6,695 nucleotides of DNA. It comes from Streptomyces violaceus. GTDB taxonomy: Bacteria; Actinomycetota; Actinomycetes; Streptomycetales; Streptomycetaceae. The translations under genes were made by a program, and so were the position numbers. The DNA is taken from NCBI GenBank assembly GCA_000715635.1, contig KL569177.1:38524-45218 (forward strand), read 5' to 3'. Shown piece after piece: positions 1-5,268 of this stretch (positions within the stretch are counted from its first letter, which is position 1; every line of letters begins with the position of its first letter). Below the pieces are notes generated by a model, which saw only the letters and a list, made by a program, of their open reading frames with translations, did not search any database and had not been told where the DNA came from.

Positions 1-135
1 TCGCTGACGGCGGCCCTGGCCGCGTCCCGGTCCCCGTCCCCGTCGGCGAAGGGGATCGAGACCCGGACGGTGACCCGGACGGTCGCGGCGAAGCCGCGCA
101 CTGGTCGTTTGAAAGTGAATGAGAACCTGGATTGA
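1..135 (+). CDS. C-terminal end of an unknown protein (partial, 5' end outside window)
   Basis: Frame 1 is open from the first base to a TGA at 133-135. About the first 33 codons all end in G or C, the third-position bias expected of coding DNA in this kind of genome, and neither of the other plus frames shows it as strongly. The peptide is Ser/Pro/Thr/Arg-rich, contains RSPSPS, and looks like a disordered tail ending in ...NENLD. The same 17-bp sequence that encodes RSPSPS recurs in the same reading frame in the tail of the HNH gene at 5025-5041. The stop lies one base before the ribosome binding site of the next gene, so the two are probably co-transcribed. No function can be assigned. Confidence 0.5.
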   Translation, partial: SLTAALAASRSPSPSAKGIETRTVTRTVAAKPRTGRLKVNENLD

Positions 136-149
136 GAAAGGAGCGTCAC

Positions 150-374
150 ATGAAAGCAAGGAAGCTCAGTGAATTCTGGGCCTCGGACTGGCTCGAAGGG
201 GAAGCTGAACCTCAATGCGAGTCCGACGTGGTTAAAGCCTATGACCGCTGGCGTATTGCGCGAGCCGACCAGCGAATCGGCTGCGGCCTCGAACGCCCGG
301 GGCCGCTCGTCGCGGCGAGCTGGGTGGAGCAGATGGAGTTGAGGCGTGCCCTGGACCGGTTGGGGGCGGCGTGA
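150..374 (+). CDS. Small hypothetical phage protein (74 aa)
   Basis: I chose ATG at 150 because AAAGGAG at 137-143 lies 6 bases upstream. An in-frame TTG at 132 would overlap the previous stop and lacks such a site. The product is mostly charged and apparently helical, with a Trp-rich N-terminal part (FWASDWLEGE) and a basic middle (AYDRWRIARADQR). It has two isolated cysteines and no signal peptide or membrane segment. I do not recognise the family. Its stop overlaps the GTG of the next gene by four bases (GTGA at 371-374), a typical coupled operon arrangement. It belongs to the run of small genes upstream of the capsid gene. Confidence 0.7.
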   Translation: MKARKLSEFWASDWLEGEAEPQCESDVVKAYDRWRIARADQRIGCGLERPGPLVAASWVEQMELRRALDRLGAA

Positions 375-727
375 GTCCACAACTCGACAAGAACCAACCG
401 AAGAGGACCCAGCGTTTCGAAAAGGAGCACCGTCGCAGGAAACAGGCCCTGGCGGAGTCGGAGGATGCGCCACCGTCCCCGAATGCGACCGAGGGCGACC
501 GGATAATGAGGCAGCAGTATCAGAAAAGGAGTGACGCCGCCCTCGATAAGCTCGTGGTGAAACATATAAATAACGGTGGTAGCGTCGACGACGCCCTCGA
601 CCTCCTCGATATGGGGGGTGTGCAGTGGTGGATATGCCCCCTGTGCGACGCGTTCGGAAGCGAGGACGAGAAACACGATTCAGCTTGCCCGGCTAAGTCC
701 ATAGCCAAGAGGAAATGGGAGGCGTGA
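371..727 (+). CDS. Small protein with C-terminal zinc knuckle, unknown function (118 aa)
   Basis: The GTG start at 371 overlaps the preceding TGA, and GGGGGCGG just upstream is a possible ribosome binding site. Residues 1-60 are strongly basic and hydrophilic (RRRKQ, QQYQKR), consistent with binding nucleic acid. Residues 60-82 look like a short helical unit (HINNGGSVDDALDLLD). The C-terminus holds a compact cysteine/histidine set, C89-x2-C92-x9-H102-x3-C106, preceded by two tryptophans, which fits one zinc site. Such small zinc proteins are common and poorly characterised in actinophages. DNA binding or regulation is an inference. The stop is followed after 4 bases by the start of the next gene. 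Confidence 0.75.
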   Translation: MSPQLDKNQPKRTQRFEKEHRRRKQALAESEDAPPSPNATEGDRIMRQQYQKRSDAALDKLVVKHINNGGSVDDALDLLDMGGVQWWICPLCDAFGSEDEKHDSACPAKSIAKRKWEA

Positions 728-731
728 CGAC

Positions 732-890
732 ATGAAAATTATTCAGTGCACAGCCGAGGAGTTCGAGGCGCTGGTCAATGAAAGCGACGGCACGGCGGTA
801 ATCGTGACGCGCGGATATCTGGAAGATGGTGCCCACTGGACGCCGCCGGACGACGACGCGGATAGCGATGGCGAATGGGGGGTATGGTAA
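732..890 (+). CDS. Small acidic hypothetical protein (52 aa)
   Basis: The ATG at 732 follows the previous stop by 4 bases. GGGAGG at 717-722 lies 9 bases upstream, inside the end of the previous gene. The product begins MKIIQCTAEEF, has a short beta-like stretch (TAVIVTRGYL) and ends in a strongly acidic tail (PPDDDADSDGEWGVW). Position, spacing and ribosome binding site support a real gene, the last of the small-gene run before the capsid gene. The family is not recognised. An acidic tail of this kind could contact a basic partner or mimic DNA, but nothing in the sequence demonstrates that. Confidence 0.6.
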   Translation: MKIIQCTAEEFEALVNESDGTAVIVTRGYLEDGAHWTPPDDDADSDGEWGVW

Positions 891-974
891 AGGTAGCGGA
901 ACGGAAAATCGCAGGAGACGCTCGCTGGGCCCTGGATTCCCCACCCGCTGGACGCAGAGCGTTGAGGTCGGACG

Positions 975-1027
975 GCCCCTCTCGTCAGGTCATTCATTTT
1001 GACGACCCGCAAAGACAAGAGAGGGGC
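975..1027 (+). promoter_or_regulatory. Inverted repeat covering the capsid gene's ribosome binding site
   Basis: GCCCCTCTC at 975-983 is perfectly complementary to GAGAGGGGC at 1019-1027. The stem can be extended by GTC (984-986) with GAC (1014-1016), leaving a two-base AA bulge at 1017-1018. The 3' arm is the AGAGGGG purine tract that serves as ribosome binding site for the ATG at 1035. In RNA this fold would hide the site, so it could limit capsid translation or form the end of the upstream transcript. No clear -35/-10 pair was found between 891 and 1034. Function is inferred. Confidence 0.4.
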
Positions 1028-1034
1028 TTTCCTA

Positions 1035-2462
1035 ATGCCTCGAAATAGGCGCTCCGGCGCATCAGAAGAAACACCCCAATTCACCAACATCACCGAGGCC
1101 CGCGAGACGCTGGCCGAGATCCACGCCAGAAACGACGGCGAGCTGGACGGGGCCGACCGCGAGCGGTGGACGGCCGCCGAGTCCTTCATCCAGACCGCTG
1201 AGACGCGCATGGAGCACCTGAAGGGCCTGGCCCGCAGTGGTTCCATCGACGGGCCCAATCGGAGCCGTCAGACGGGCTCTCAGGGCCGCGACGAGAGCAG
1301 CTCGTACTCCCGGGCCCGCCGCACCATCGACGGCTACAGCCGCGAAGCCCTCCCGGACGACGTCCGCCATCGCGTCAGCCAGGCCTTCGACGATGCCCGT
1401 GGGGCCGACCGCGACCGGCTGTCCGACTACGCCGCATGTGCGGCAGATCCTGACTACTTGTCCGCGTTCATGCGGATCCTGGTCGACCCGGCTGGCGGGC
1501 ACCGCTCCTGGTCGTCCGACGAACTGCAGGCCTGGCAGCGCATGGACTCCGTCCGCGCCCTGGGTGTCGGAGCTGCGGGCGACGGCGCCAGCGCCGCCGT
1601 GCCGTTGGTCCTCGACCCGAGCGTGGCCCTGACAAGTGACGGCAGCGTCAACCCGATCCGCCAGCTCGCCTCCACCCAGTCCATCCTCGGCAACAGGTGG
1701 CAGGGCGTCAGCTCCGAGGGCGTCGTGAACGACTGGACGCTGGAGGCGCAGGAAGTACCGCTGACGCCCCTGACGTTCGAGCCTCCGGCCATAACAACCC
1801 GGAAATACACGGCATTTGTTCCGTTCTCGTTCGAACTGGGCGGAAACGGGACAGGCGGCGACTGGAGGCAGCTGGCCGACGAACTGCGGAAGATCTTCGC
1901 CGACAGCGTCGACAACCAGCAGGCGGTCGCTTTCGCGACGGGCACCGGCCCGGCCGACGGTGAATTCGCCCAACCGGAAGGTGTTGTGACCGGTCTGGAC
2001 GGGACTGCGAGTCAGCTCTTCGCCGGGGGCGCCTTCGACAGGGATGATCTCCTTGCCGTTCGGTACGCGGTGCCGCCGCGCTTCCGTGCCAACGCATCCG
2101 TGGTGTCTTCGCTCGAAGTGCAGGACGCTGCACGGGAGTTCCACGCCATCGATGCCGGAGTCGGGGACGTGTCGATTCTGACCGAGGGCAACCCGCCCAC
2201 GTTCAGGGGTTGGAAGTGGCTGGAGTACTCAGAGCTGGACGCGGATCCCTCGGAGGTCGGTGCCAACTTCCTGGTCGCTGGCGACTTCAACGCTGGCTAT
2301 AAAATTGTCGATCGTGTTGGCACGTCAATTGAGATCGTGGCACACCTCTTTGGCAACGCCGGGCGCCCAACTGGGCAGCGTGGTGGCCTGCTTTGGGGGC
2401 GCGTAGGCGCTGGTGTCATCAACGCCAATGCACTGCGGCTTCTCAGCAATGGAACGAGCTGA
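1035..2462 (+). CDS. HK97-type phage major capsid protein (475 aa)
   Basis: This is the shell-forming protein of a tailed-phage-type head. I chose ATG 1035 because AGAGGGG ends 8 bases upstream. A TTG 12 codons earlier would place this purine tract inside the gene. Residues ~15-66 are charged and helical and, with residues up to ~150, look like the N-terminal scaffolding (delta) arm that the prohead protease normally removes. The HK97 fold begins near residue 185. It includes the N-arm/E-loop region (TSDGSVNPIRQLAS...GNRWQGVS), the strand-rich VPLTPLTFEPPAITTRKYTAFVPFSFEL, the spine helix around DWRQLADELRKIFADSVDNQQ, the A domain, and a typical C-terminus near GGLLWGRVGAGVINANALRLL. Length fits capsids with an unprocessed arm. 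The protease gene follows after 4 bases. The exact cleavage site cannot be read from sequence. Confidence 0.95.
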   Translation: MPRNRRSGASEETPQFTNITEARETLAEIHARNDGELDGADRERWTAAESFIQTAETRMEHLKGLARSGSIDGPNRSRQTGSQGRDESSSYSRARRTIDGYSREALPDDVRHRVSQAFDDARGADRDRLSDYAACAADPDYLSAFMRILVDPAGGHRSWSSDELQAWQRMDSVRALGVGAAGDGASAAVPLVLDPSVALTSDGSVNPIRQLASTQSILGNRWQGVSSEGVVNDWTLEAQEVPLTPLTFEPPAITTRKYTAFVPFSFELGGNGTGGDWRQLADELRKIFADSVDNQQAVAFATGTGPADGEFAQPEGVVTGLDGTASQLFAGGAFDRDDLLAVRYAVPPRFRANASVVSSLEVQDAAREFHAIDAGVGDVSILTEGNPPTFRGWKWLEYSELDADPSEVGANFLVAGDFNAGYKIVDRVGTSIEIVAHLFGNAGRPTGQRGGLLWGRVGAGVINANALRLLSNGTS

Positions 2463-2466
2463 TCAC

Positions 2467-3141
2467 ATGGAAATCAGGCAGTTCGAGTTCCGGGCGGAGA
2501 GCGAAGGTGACGGCCGCACCCTCAGCGGAATGGTCGTGCCCTACGCCACTCGCGCCGACATTCATGAGAACGGGCGGGACTTCACCGAGAGCATCTCGTT
2601 CGGAGCCTGCCGCGACGCAGTCGAGTCGGCTGGGGTTCCCGTCCTCTGGGCGCACGATCGCAGCCAGGTCCCCATCGCTACGGTGACCGGTCTGGAGGAG
2701 CGCCAGGAGGGGCTGCACATGACGGCCCGCCTGCTCCAGCATCCGCTGGCCGAGGCCGTCAGGGAAGCAGTGGCCGAGGGTGCCGTACGTGGCGCCTCGA
2801 TCGGTTTCAGTGTTCCCGAGGGCGGCGACGAGTGGCGGGGCGACGAGAGGACGATCCATACGCTGGCTCTGCGGGAGATCAGCGTGACGCCCTGGCCTGC
2901 GTATGCGACGGCGGTCGGGGTGCGATCCACCCAGCCGTCGACGCTGTCGGCTGGCCAACGTGCCGCGTACCTGCGTGGGCTGGCACTGCGTGACCTGGCC
3001 CCGTCGCCGACGGATACCCCGCCGGGGACGGAGCCCGAGGCACCCACGCCTGAAGAGGCGGCGGATGCGGTCAAGACCCTGGCCGCGTTCGTCAAGTCGC
3101 GCTTGTCCGGGGAGGGTTCAGGCGAGCCGCCTCCCAACTGA
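2467..3141 (+). CDS. HK97-family prohead protease, peptidase S78 type (224 aa)
   Basis: This serine protease matures the procapsid by cutting the capsid protein's N-terminal arm. Residues 1-32 (MEIRQFEFRAE...LSGMVVPYATRADI) match the family's usual opening. The putative catalytic histidine is H63 in VLWAHD and the serine is S111 in GASIGFSV, close to H65 and S115 of HK97 gp4 as I recall them. Residues EISVTPWPAYATA (138-150) are the conserved C-terminal block of the catalytic domain. Residues ~155-224 are a Pro/Thr/Glu-rich tail. I chose ATG 2467 because it gives the family's N-terminus; in-frame starts at 2413 and 2449 lie inside the capsid gene. Its ribosome binding site (GGAACGAG) is weak, so translation is probably coupled to the capsid gene's stop 4 bases earlier. 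TGA is followed at once by an in-frame TAG. Protease following capsid is the reverse of the common order. Confidence 0.93.
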   Translation: MEIRQFEFRAESEGDGRTLSGMVVPYATRADIHENGRDFTESISFGACRDAVESAGVPVLWAHDRSQVPIATVTGLEERQEGLHMTARLLQHPLAEAVREAVAEGAVRGASIGFSVPEGGDEWRGDERTIHTLALREISVTPWPAYATAVGVRSTQPSTLSAGQRAAYLRGLALRDLAPSPTDTPPGTEPEAPTPEEAADAVKTLAAFVKSRLSGEGSGEPPPN

Positions 3142-3310
3142 TAGACGTGCCAGGTCCTTTCAGGGGCTTCTCCACGGTCGCCCCGGTCTTCCAGCCTGGC
3201 ACCCCGCCTCCTCCTTCCAACTCCCGGTGCATTCTTGGCGGATTGAGCCGGTACTCGTTGAAGGAGGGGGCACCCCTCCGGGACCCGGTCGTGGTGCCCG
3301 ACCCGGGGGC
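3142..3310 (+). other. Post-protease spacer with GC-rich hairpins, no convincing gene
   Basis: A GTG-started frame (3147-3329) could encode 60 residues, but it is Pro-rich, lacks a ribosome binding site and resembles no protein, so I do not call it. The notable item is AAGGAGGGG at 3261-3269, a consensus-like ribosome binding sequence with no start codon at the right distance. Its GGAGGGG (3263-3269) forms a 7-bp hairpin with CCCCTCC (3273-3279) around GCA. A competing pairing is GGGCACC (3268-3274) with GGTGCCC (3293-3299). This is probably transcribed 3' sequence ahead of the terminator-like hairpin. Confidence 0.4.
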
Positions 3311-3348
3311 GCCTCCGGATGAGGCCTGACTTCGCCTTGTCCGGAGGC
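3311..3348 (+). terminator. Strong stem-loop, probable terminator of the capsid-protease transcript
   Basis: GCCTCCGGATGAGGC (3311-3325) pairs with GCCTTGTCCGGAGGC (3334-3348) over 15 positions, two of them G-U wobbles, with an 8-base loop. It lies 170 bases after the protease stop and precedes a gene-poor stretch. No U-run follows, but hairpins without a U-tract are commonly proposed as terminators in actinobacteria. It could also be a 3' stability element. Confidence 0.55.
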
Positions 3349-3415
3349 TCAAACGCTACGAGGTAACCCGCCGCCTCCACGAAGACCCCCCTGGACGAAG
3401 ACGAAAGCCGAACTG

Positions 3416-3487
3416 GTGAGAACGTGGCTCGCCTGCTTTCAGCTCCTGATTGGCATGGTGACGATGATCCTCGTCCTGCTGAAGTGA
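3416..3487 (+). CDS. Possible 23-residue single-span membrane peptide
   Basis: GTG at 3416 opens a 23-codon frame ending in TGA at 3485-3487. The product begins MRTWLACFQLL and continues IGMVTMILVLLK: one uninterrupted hydrophobic helix with Arg at position 2 and Lys at the end. That is the profile of a tiny membrane peptide, like some holin-associated or toxin peptides. The upstream GAAAG (about 8 bases before the GTG) is a weak ribosome binding site and no family is recognised. A chance hydrophobic frame cannot be excluded. Confidence 0.22.
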   Translation: MRTWLACFQLLIGMVTMILVLLK

Positions 3488-3830
3488 CCGACCTACGAAC
3501 CCATCCACCGAGCCAGCATGACCGCAGCTCAGGATGCGTTCTGGCGAAGCGAAGCCAGCGCATACGACACAGCATCGGATACGCCATGCCTGACACCTGT
3601 GCCACCTACCTACCACCCTGGTCGTGGCCCCTGTGCCCATCCCTCTACCCCACCTAGCCTGGTGCCACTGCCACTGCCACTGCCACGTGCCCTGCCGCTG
3701 CCCGTGTCGCGTGCCGTGACGCAGACCCTGACTGCGACTGTGCGACTGCGTTCGTGTGCTGATGTCACACTTGATGTCTTCCTTGTCCAACTCCTTTGGT
3801 TCATCTCATAGTTGATGAATGACTCTTGCT
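3488..3830. other. Gene-poor stretch of mixed composition
   Basis: No frame is convincing here. An ATG at 3518 starts a 97-residue plus-strand frame with an ordinary-looking first 20 residues (MTAAQDAFWRSEASAYD), but it then runs into LPLPLPLP produced by the hexamer repeat. It has no good ribosome binding site, and third positions are not G/C-biased as in the sure genes. A minus-strand frame across the same bases (3356-3790) is rich in His/Gln/Trp/Arg and also unconvincing. Composition turns AT-rich from about 3760 onward. Confidence 0.4.
3664..3686. repeat. Short tandem hexamer repeat (GCCACT)
   Basis: Three perfect copies of GCCACT (3664-3681) are followed by a partial copy GCCAC (3682-3686). 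Degenerate versions (GCCCTGCCGCTGCCC) follow to about 3700, and a related GCGACTG motif recurs near 3735-3758. This is a simple-sequence tract, probably from replication slippage. Confidence 0.7.
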
Positions 3831-3985
3831 TCGTCGACTCGACAACTCATTAAGAGAACTCGACGACTTGACAACTGAATTCGAAGTTTGGTGAAAGAGA
3901 TTATTCTGAGTGCGAGATTATTCTGAGTGCGTCGACCGGCGCAGTGAGAATGATCAACGAACGAGAACGATCAAATGAACGAAGA
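3831..3985. promoter_or_regulatory. AT-rich repeat island: possible control or replication/partition region
   Basis: GC content is about 44% over 3781-3960, against well above 60% in the flanking genes. The motif GACAACT occurs at 3841-3847 and 3870-3876, 29 bases apart. GATCAA occurs at 3952-3957 and 3969-3974, 17 bases apart, and a perfect 17-bp tandem repeat sits between these pairs. TTGACA at 3868-3873 is a perfect -35 hexamer, but nothing like TATAAT lies 16-18 bases downstream. AT-rich iterated sites of this sort suit operators, partition sites or origins; the sequence alone does not decide which. Confidence 0.35.
3897..3930. repeat. Perfect 17-bp tandem direct repeat
   Basis: GAGATTATTCTGAGTGC occurs twice head to tail at 3897-3913 and 3914-3930 with no mismatch. 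The unit is AT-rich in a GC-rich element and lies outside any convincing gene. Spacing of 17 bases is a little over one and a half helical turns. The repeat could be a protein-binding pair or a recent duplication. Confidence 0.85.
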
Positions 3986-4241
3986 TCGCGTCAATCGGCC
4001 CGATCACGCTGATGGTCAAGCTACGAGTTGGGACACTGTGGTGTTCACCCAGCCTCGTCCAGCGCTGGACGAAACGACGGGCACGGCGGCACCCATTCGG
4101 GCACGGGCTCGGTGTGTTCCGGCAGGGCCACCCGGTGTTCCCGGCACTGGGTGCGGTGCTCCGGCAGGCCCCTGGGCGTGTCGGGTACGGATACGCGGCC
4201 AGGCCCCTACCGGCTCCGGTGGACCCGTGCATCGAGGCCGA

Positions 4242-4285
4242 CGTCCCAAGGGAAAGACCCCGACGCGGTCCGCGTCCCAAGGGAA
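4242..4285. repeat. 13-bp direct repeat, 31 bp apart
   Basis: CGTCCCAAGGGAA occurs at 4242-4254 and again at 4273-4285. Each copy contains the small dyad CCCAAGGG. Spacing of 31 bases is about three helical turns, so both would face the same side of DNA. It may be a binding-site pair or residue of local duplication. Confidence 0.6.
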
Positions 4286-4378
4286 GCAAGGCGACCAGGC
4301 CTGGCCGTGCGTGGGTTCAATGGTCATTCTCACGTGGCCGGAACACGGTCACCGTCCGATGCCGCCGCCCAGGACCCT

Positions 4379-4421
4379 GACCAAAGACGCGCCGTCTGCT
4401 TTGGTCCCGAGCCCCGGCTCG
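4379..4421 (+). terminator. Two adjacent stem-loops, possible terminator or leader structure
   Basis: GACCAAA (4379-4385) pairs with TTTGGTC (4400-4406), and GACG (4386-4389) with CGTC (4393-4396) continues the stem, with a TGC bulge. It is followed directly by CGAGC (4408-4412) pairing with GCTCG (4417-4421) around CCCG. No U-run follows. Termination ahead of the HNH gene is one reading and a structured untranslated RNA is another. Confidence 0.3.
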
Positions 4422-4658
4422 TTCGAAGGCCCCCGGTGAATGCGCCTCGGGTTCGGTGTCGTTCCGCACGCGGCGGCGGTGATTGTGACGGCGACACCGC
4501 AACCGACGCCGATGGCGACGCATTCCGTGTCGGCGTCGGGGATAGGCCCGGGGGTGGGGGCGAGACGGAGTGCGCTTGAGGCTATTGCGACACTGCTCGC
4601 ATTTTTCTTCTCTCTCTTGGTTCGAGTTTCCGCCGAAGGCAAACGAAAGGAACGCATG

Positions 4659-5180
4659 ATGGCTAACGACTGGACGATATGCGGCCGGTGCTACAACGAA
4701 TTCCCGAAGCGCCCAGGGAAGGGCAGGCCGCGCCTGTACTGCGACGCGTGCCGGGACACGAAGCACGACGCCGCCCACGACAAGTTCCGCAGGGCGACCA
4801 TCGCCGCCGCGTACGGAACGCCCTGCGTCAGGTGCGGCGAGGACCTCACGTACGGGAACCCGCTGGGCGAGCCGGAGCTGGACCATGCCGACGACGGGAT
4901 CGGGTACCTGGGCTACTCCCACCGCCACTGCAACAGGTCCGCAGGGGCCACCAAGGGGAACCTGACGCCGAGCCCCGCCAAGGCGGCCCAGCAGGCCCGC
5001 TGGGCGTCGACGCACCCCCCGTCGCGGTCCCCGTCCCCGTCCCGGCCGCCGACAGGGCCACGGACGCCGACGGCGACACCGTCCGCGACACGGCCACCGA
5101 TGCCGGACGACGGCTTCTGGGCGTGGTGTGAGGTGCCGGGGTTCGTCGGCTGGCAGCCCATCTCTCGTGAATGGAAGTGA
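4659..5180 (+). CDS. HNH endonuclease-like protein with N-terminal zinc knuckle (173 aa)
   Basis: A small phage HNH nuclease, expected to cut or nick DNA with one divalent metal. Residues 8-31 hold a zinc knuckle, C8-x2-C11 and C28-x2-C31, around GKGRPRLYC. The nuclease part has C56-x2-C59, then ELDH with putative catalytic H76, then H90-C91-N92 in HRHCNRSAGA, the usual end of the motif. Residues ~107-148 are a Ser/Pro/Thr/Arg-rich linker containing RSPSPSR. The last 25 residues are Trp-rich and look folded (GFWAWCEVPGF). I chose ATG 4659 because AAAGGA at 4646-4651 lies 7 bases upstream; ATG 4656 is an alternative, and the 246-residue form from ATG 4440 is less likely. Possible jobs are packaging-associated cleavage or homing. 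Upstream sequence up to 3142 is gene-poor, so it may have its own promoter, though none is clear. Confidence 0.82.
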   Translation: MANDWTICGRCYNEFPKRPGKGRPRLYCDACRDTKHDAAHDKFRRATIAAAYGTPCVRCGEDLTYGNPLGEPELDHADDGIGYLGYSHRHCNRSAGATKGNLTPSPAKAAQQARWASTHPPSRSPSPSRPPTGPRTPTATPSATRPPMPDDGFWAWCEVPGFVGWQPISREWK

Positions 5181-5189
5181 TCATCGGCC

Positions 5190-5262
5190 CCCCCTTGAAC
5201 AGCGCGGCGAGTGAACTCGTTTAAGTTACTCGCCAGTAAACCTATACGGCGACCCAAGGGGG
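5190..5262 (+). promoter_or_regulatory. Structured leader that can hide the ribosome binding site of the Spo11-like gene
   Basis: CCCCCTTG (5190-5197) is a perfect 8-base complement of CAAGGGGG (5255-5262), which contains the ribosome binding site for the ATG at 5269. Enclosed is a second hairpin: GGCGAGTGAACT (5206-5217) with AGTTACTCGCC (5224-5234), 11 pairs with one bulged G and loop CGTTTA. The loop bases GTTTA (5219-5223) are complementary to TAAAC (5237-5241), two bases past the stem. Joining them while the full stem is intact is sterically hard, so that pairing would be an alternative fold. The anti-RBS arm begins 10 bases after the HNH stop, so ribosomes finishing the HNH gene could open it. 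As DNA, the hairpin arms would also serve as an operator dyad. Confidence 0.45.
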
Positions 5263-5268
5263 CGTGTA

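Larger units (their letters stand above)
3986..4655. other. Unresolved region upstream of the HNH gene with competing weak frames
   Basis: Several plus-strand frames are open here: 3975-4439 (154 codons), 4012-4380 (122 codons) and 4028-4579. All encode Arg/Pro/Gly-rich peptides with no recognisable motif, and none has a ribosome binding site. Third-position bias does not clearly favour one. The 3975-4439 frame stops (TGA 4437-4439) directly before an in-frame ATG at 4440 that would extend the HNH protein by 73 residues. That extension is low-complexity apart from a hydrophobic stretch (IATLLAFFFSLL), and a better start exists at 4659. A pyrimidine-rich tract lies at 4602-4619. The region may be a long untranslated leader or a decayed gene. 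Confidence 0.35.

Noticed and set aside
1062..2144. Long minus-strand open frame (360 codons) opposite the capsid gene
   Set aside because: It is the antisense shadow of a certain HK97 capsid gene in high-GC DNA; its product has no recognisable motif.
3868..3896. TTGACA as the -35 of a promoter
   Set aside because: The hexamer is perfect, but the positions 16-18 bases downstream (around GTGAAA) do not resemble a -10 element, so no promoter is called.
3664..3930. Repeats considered as a CRISPR array
   Set aside because: The hexamer and 17-mer repeats are directly adjacent with no spacers, and no cas gene is present.
4440..4658. N-terminal extension of the HNH protein from ATG 4440
   Set aside because: The extension is low-complexity with a stray hydrophobic run, and a properly spaced RBS precedes ATG 4659 directly ahead of the zinc knuckle. 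The TGA-ATG junction at 4437-4442 keeps it as a weak alternative.
5206..5241. Classical H-type pseudoknot
   Set aside because: The two-base connector between the 11-pair stem and TAAAC is too short to cross that stem. The loop pairing is kept only as a possible alternative fold.
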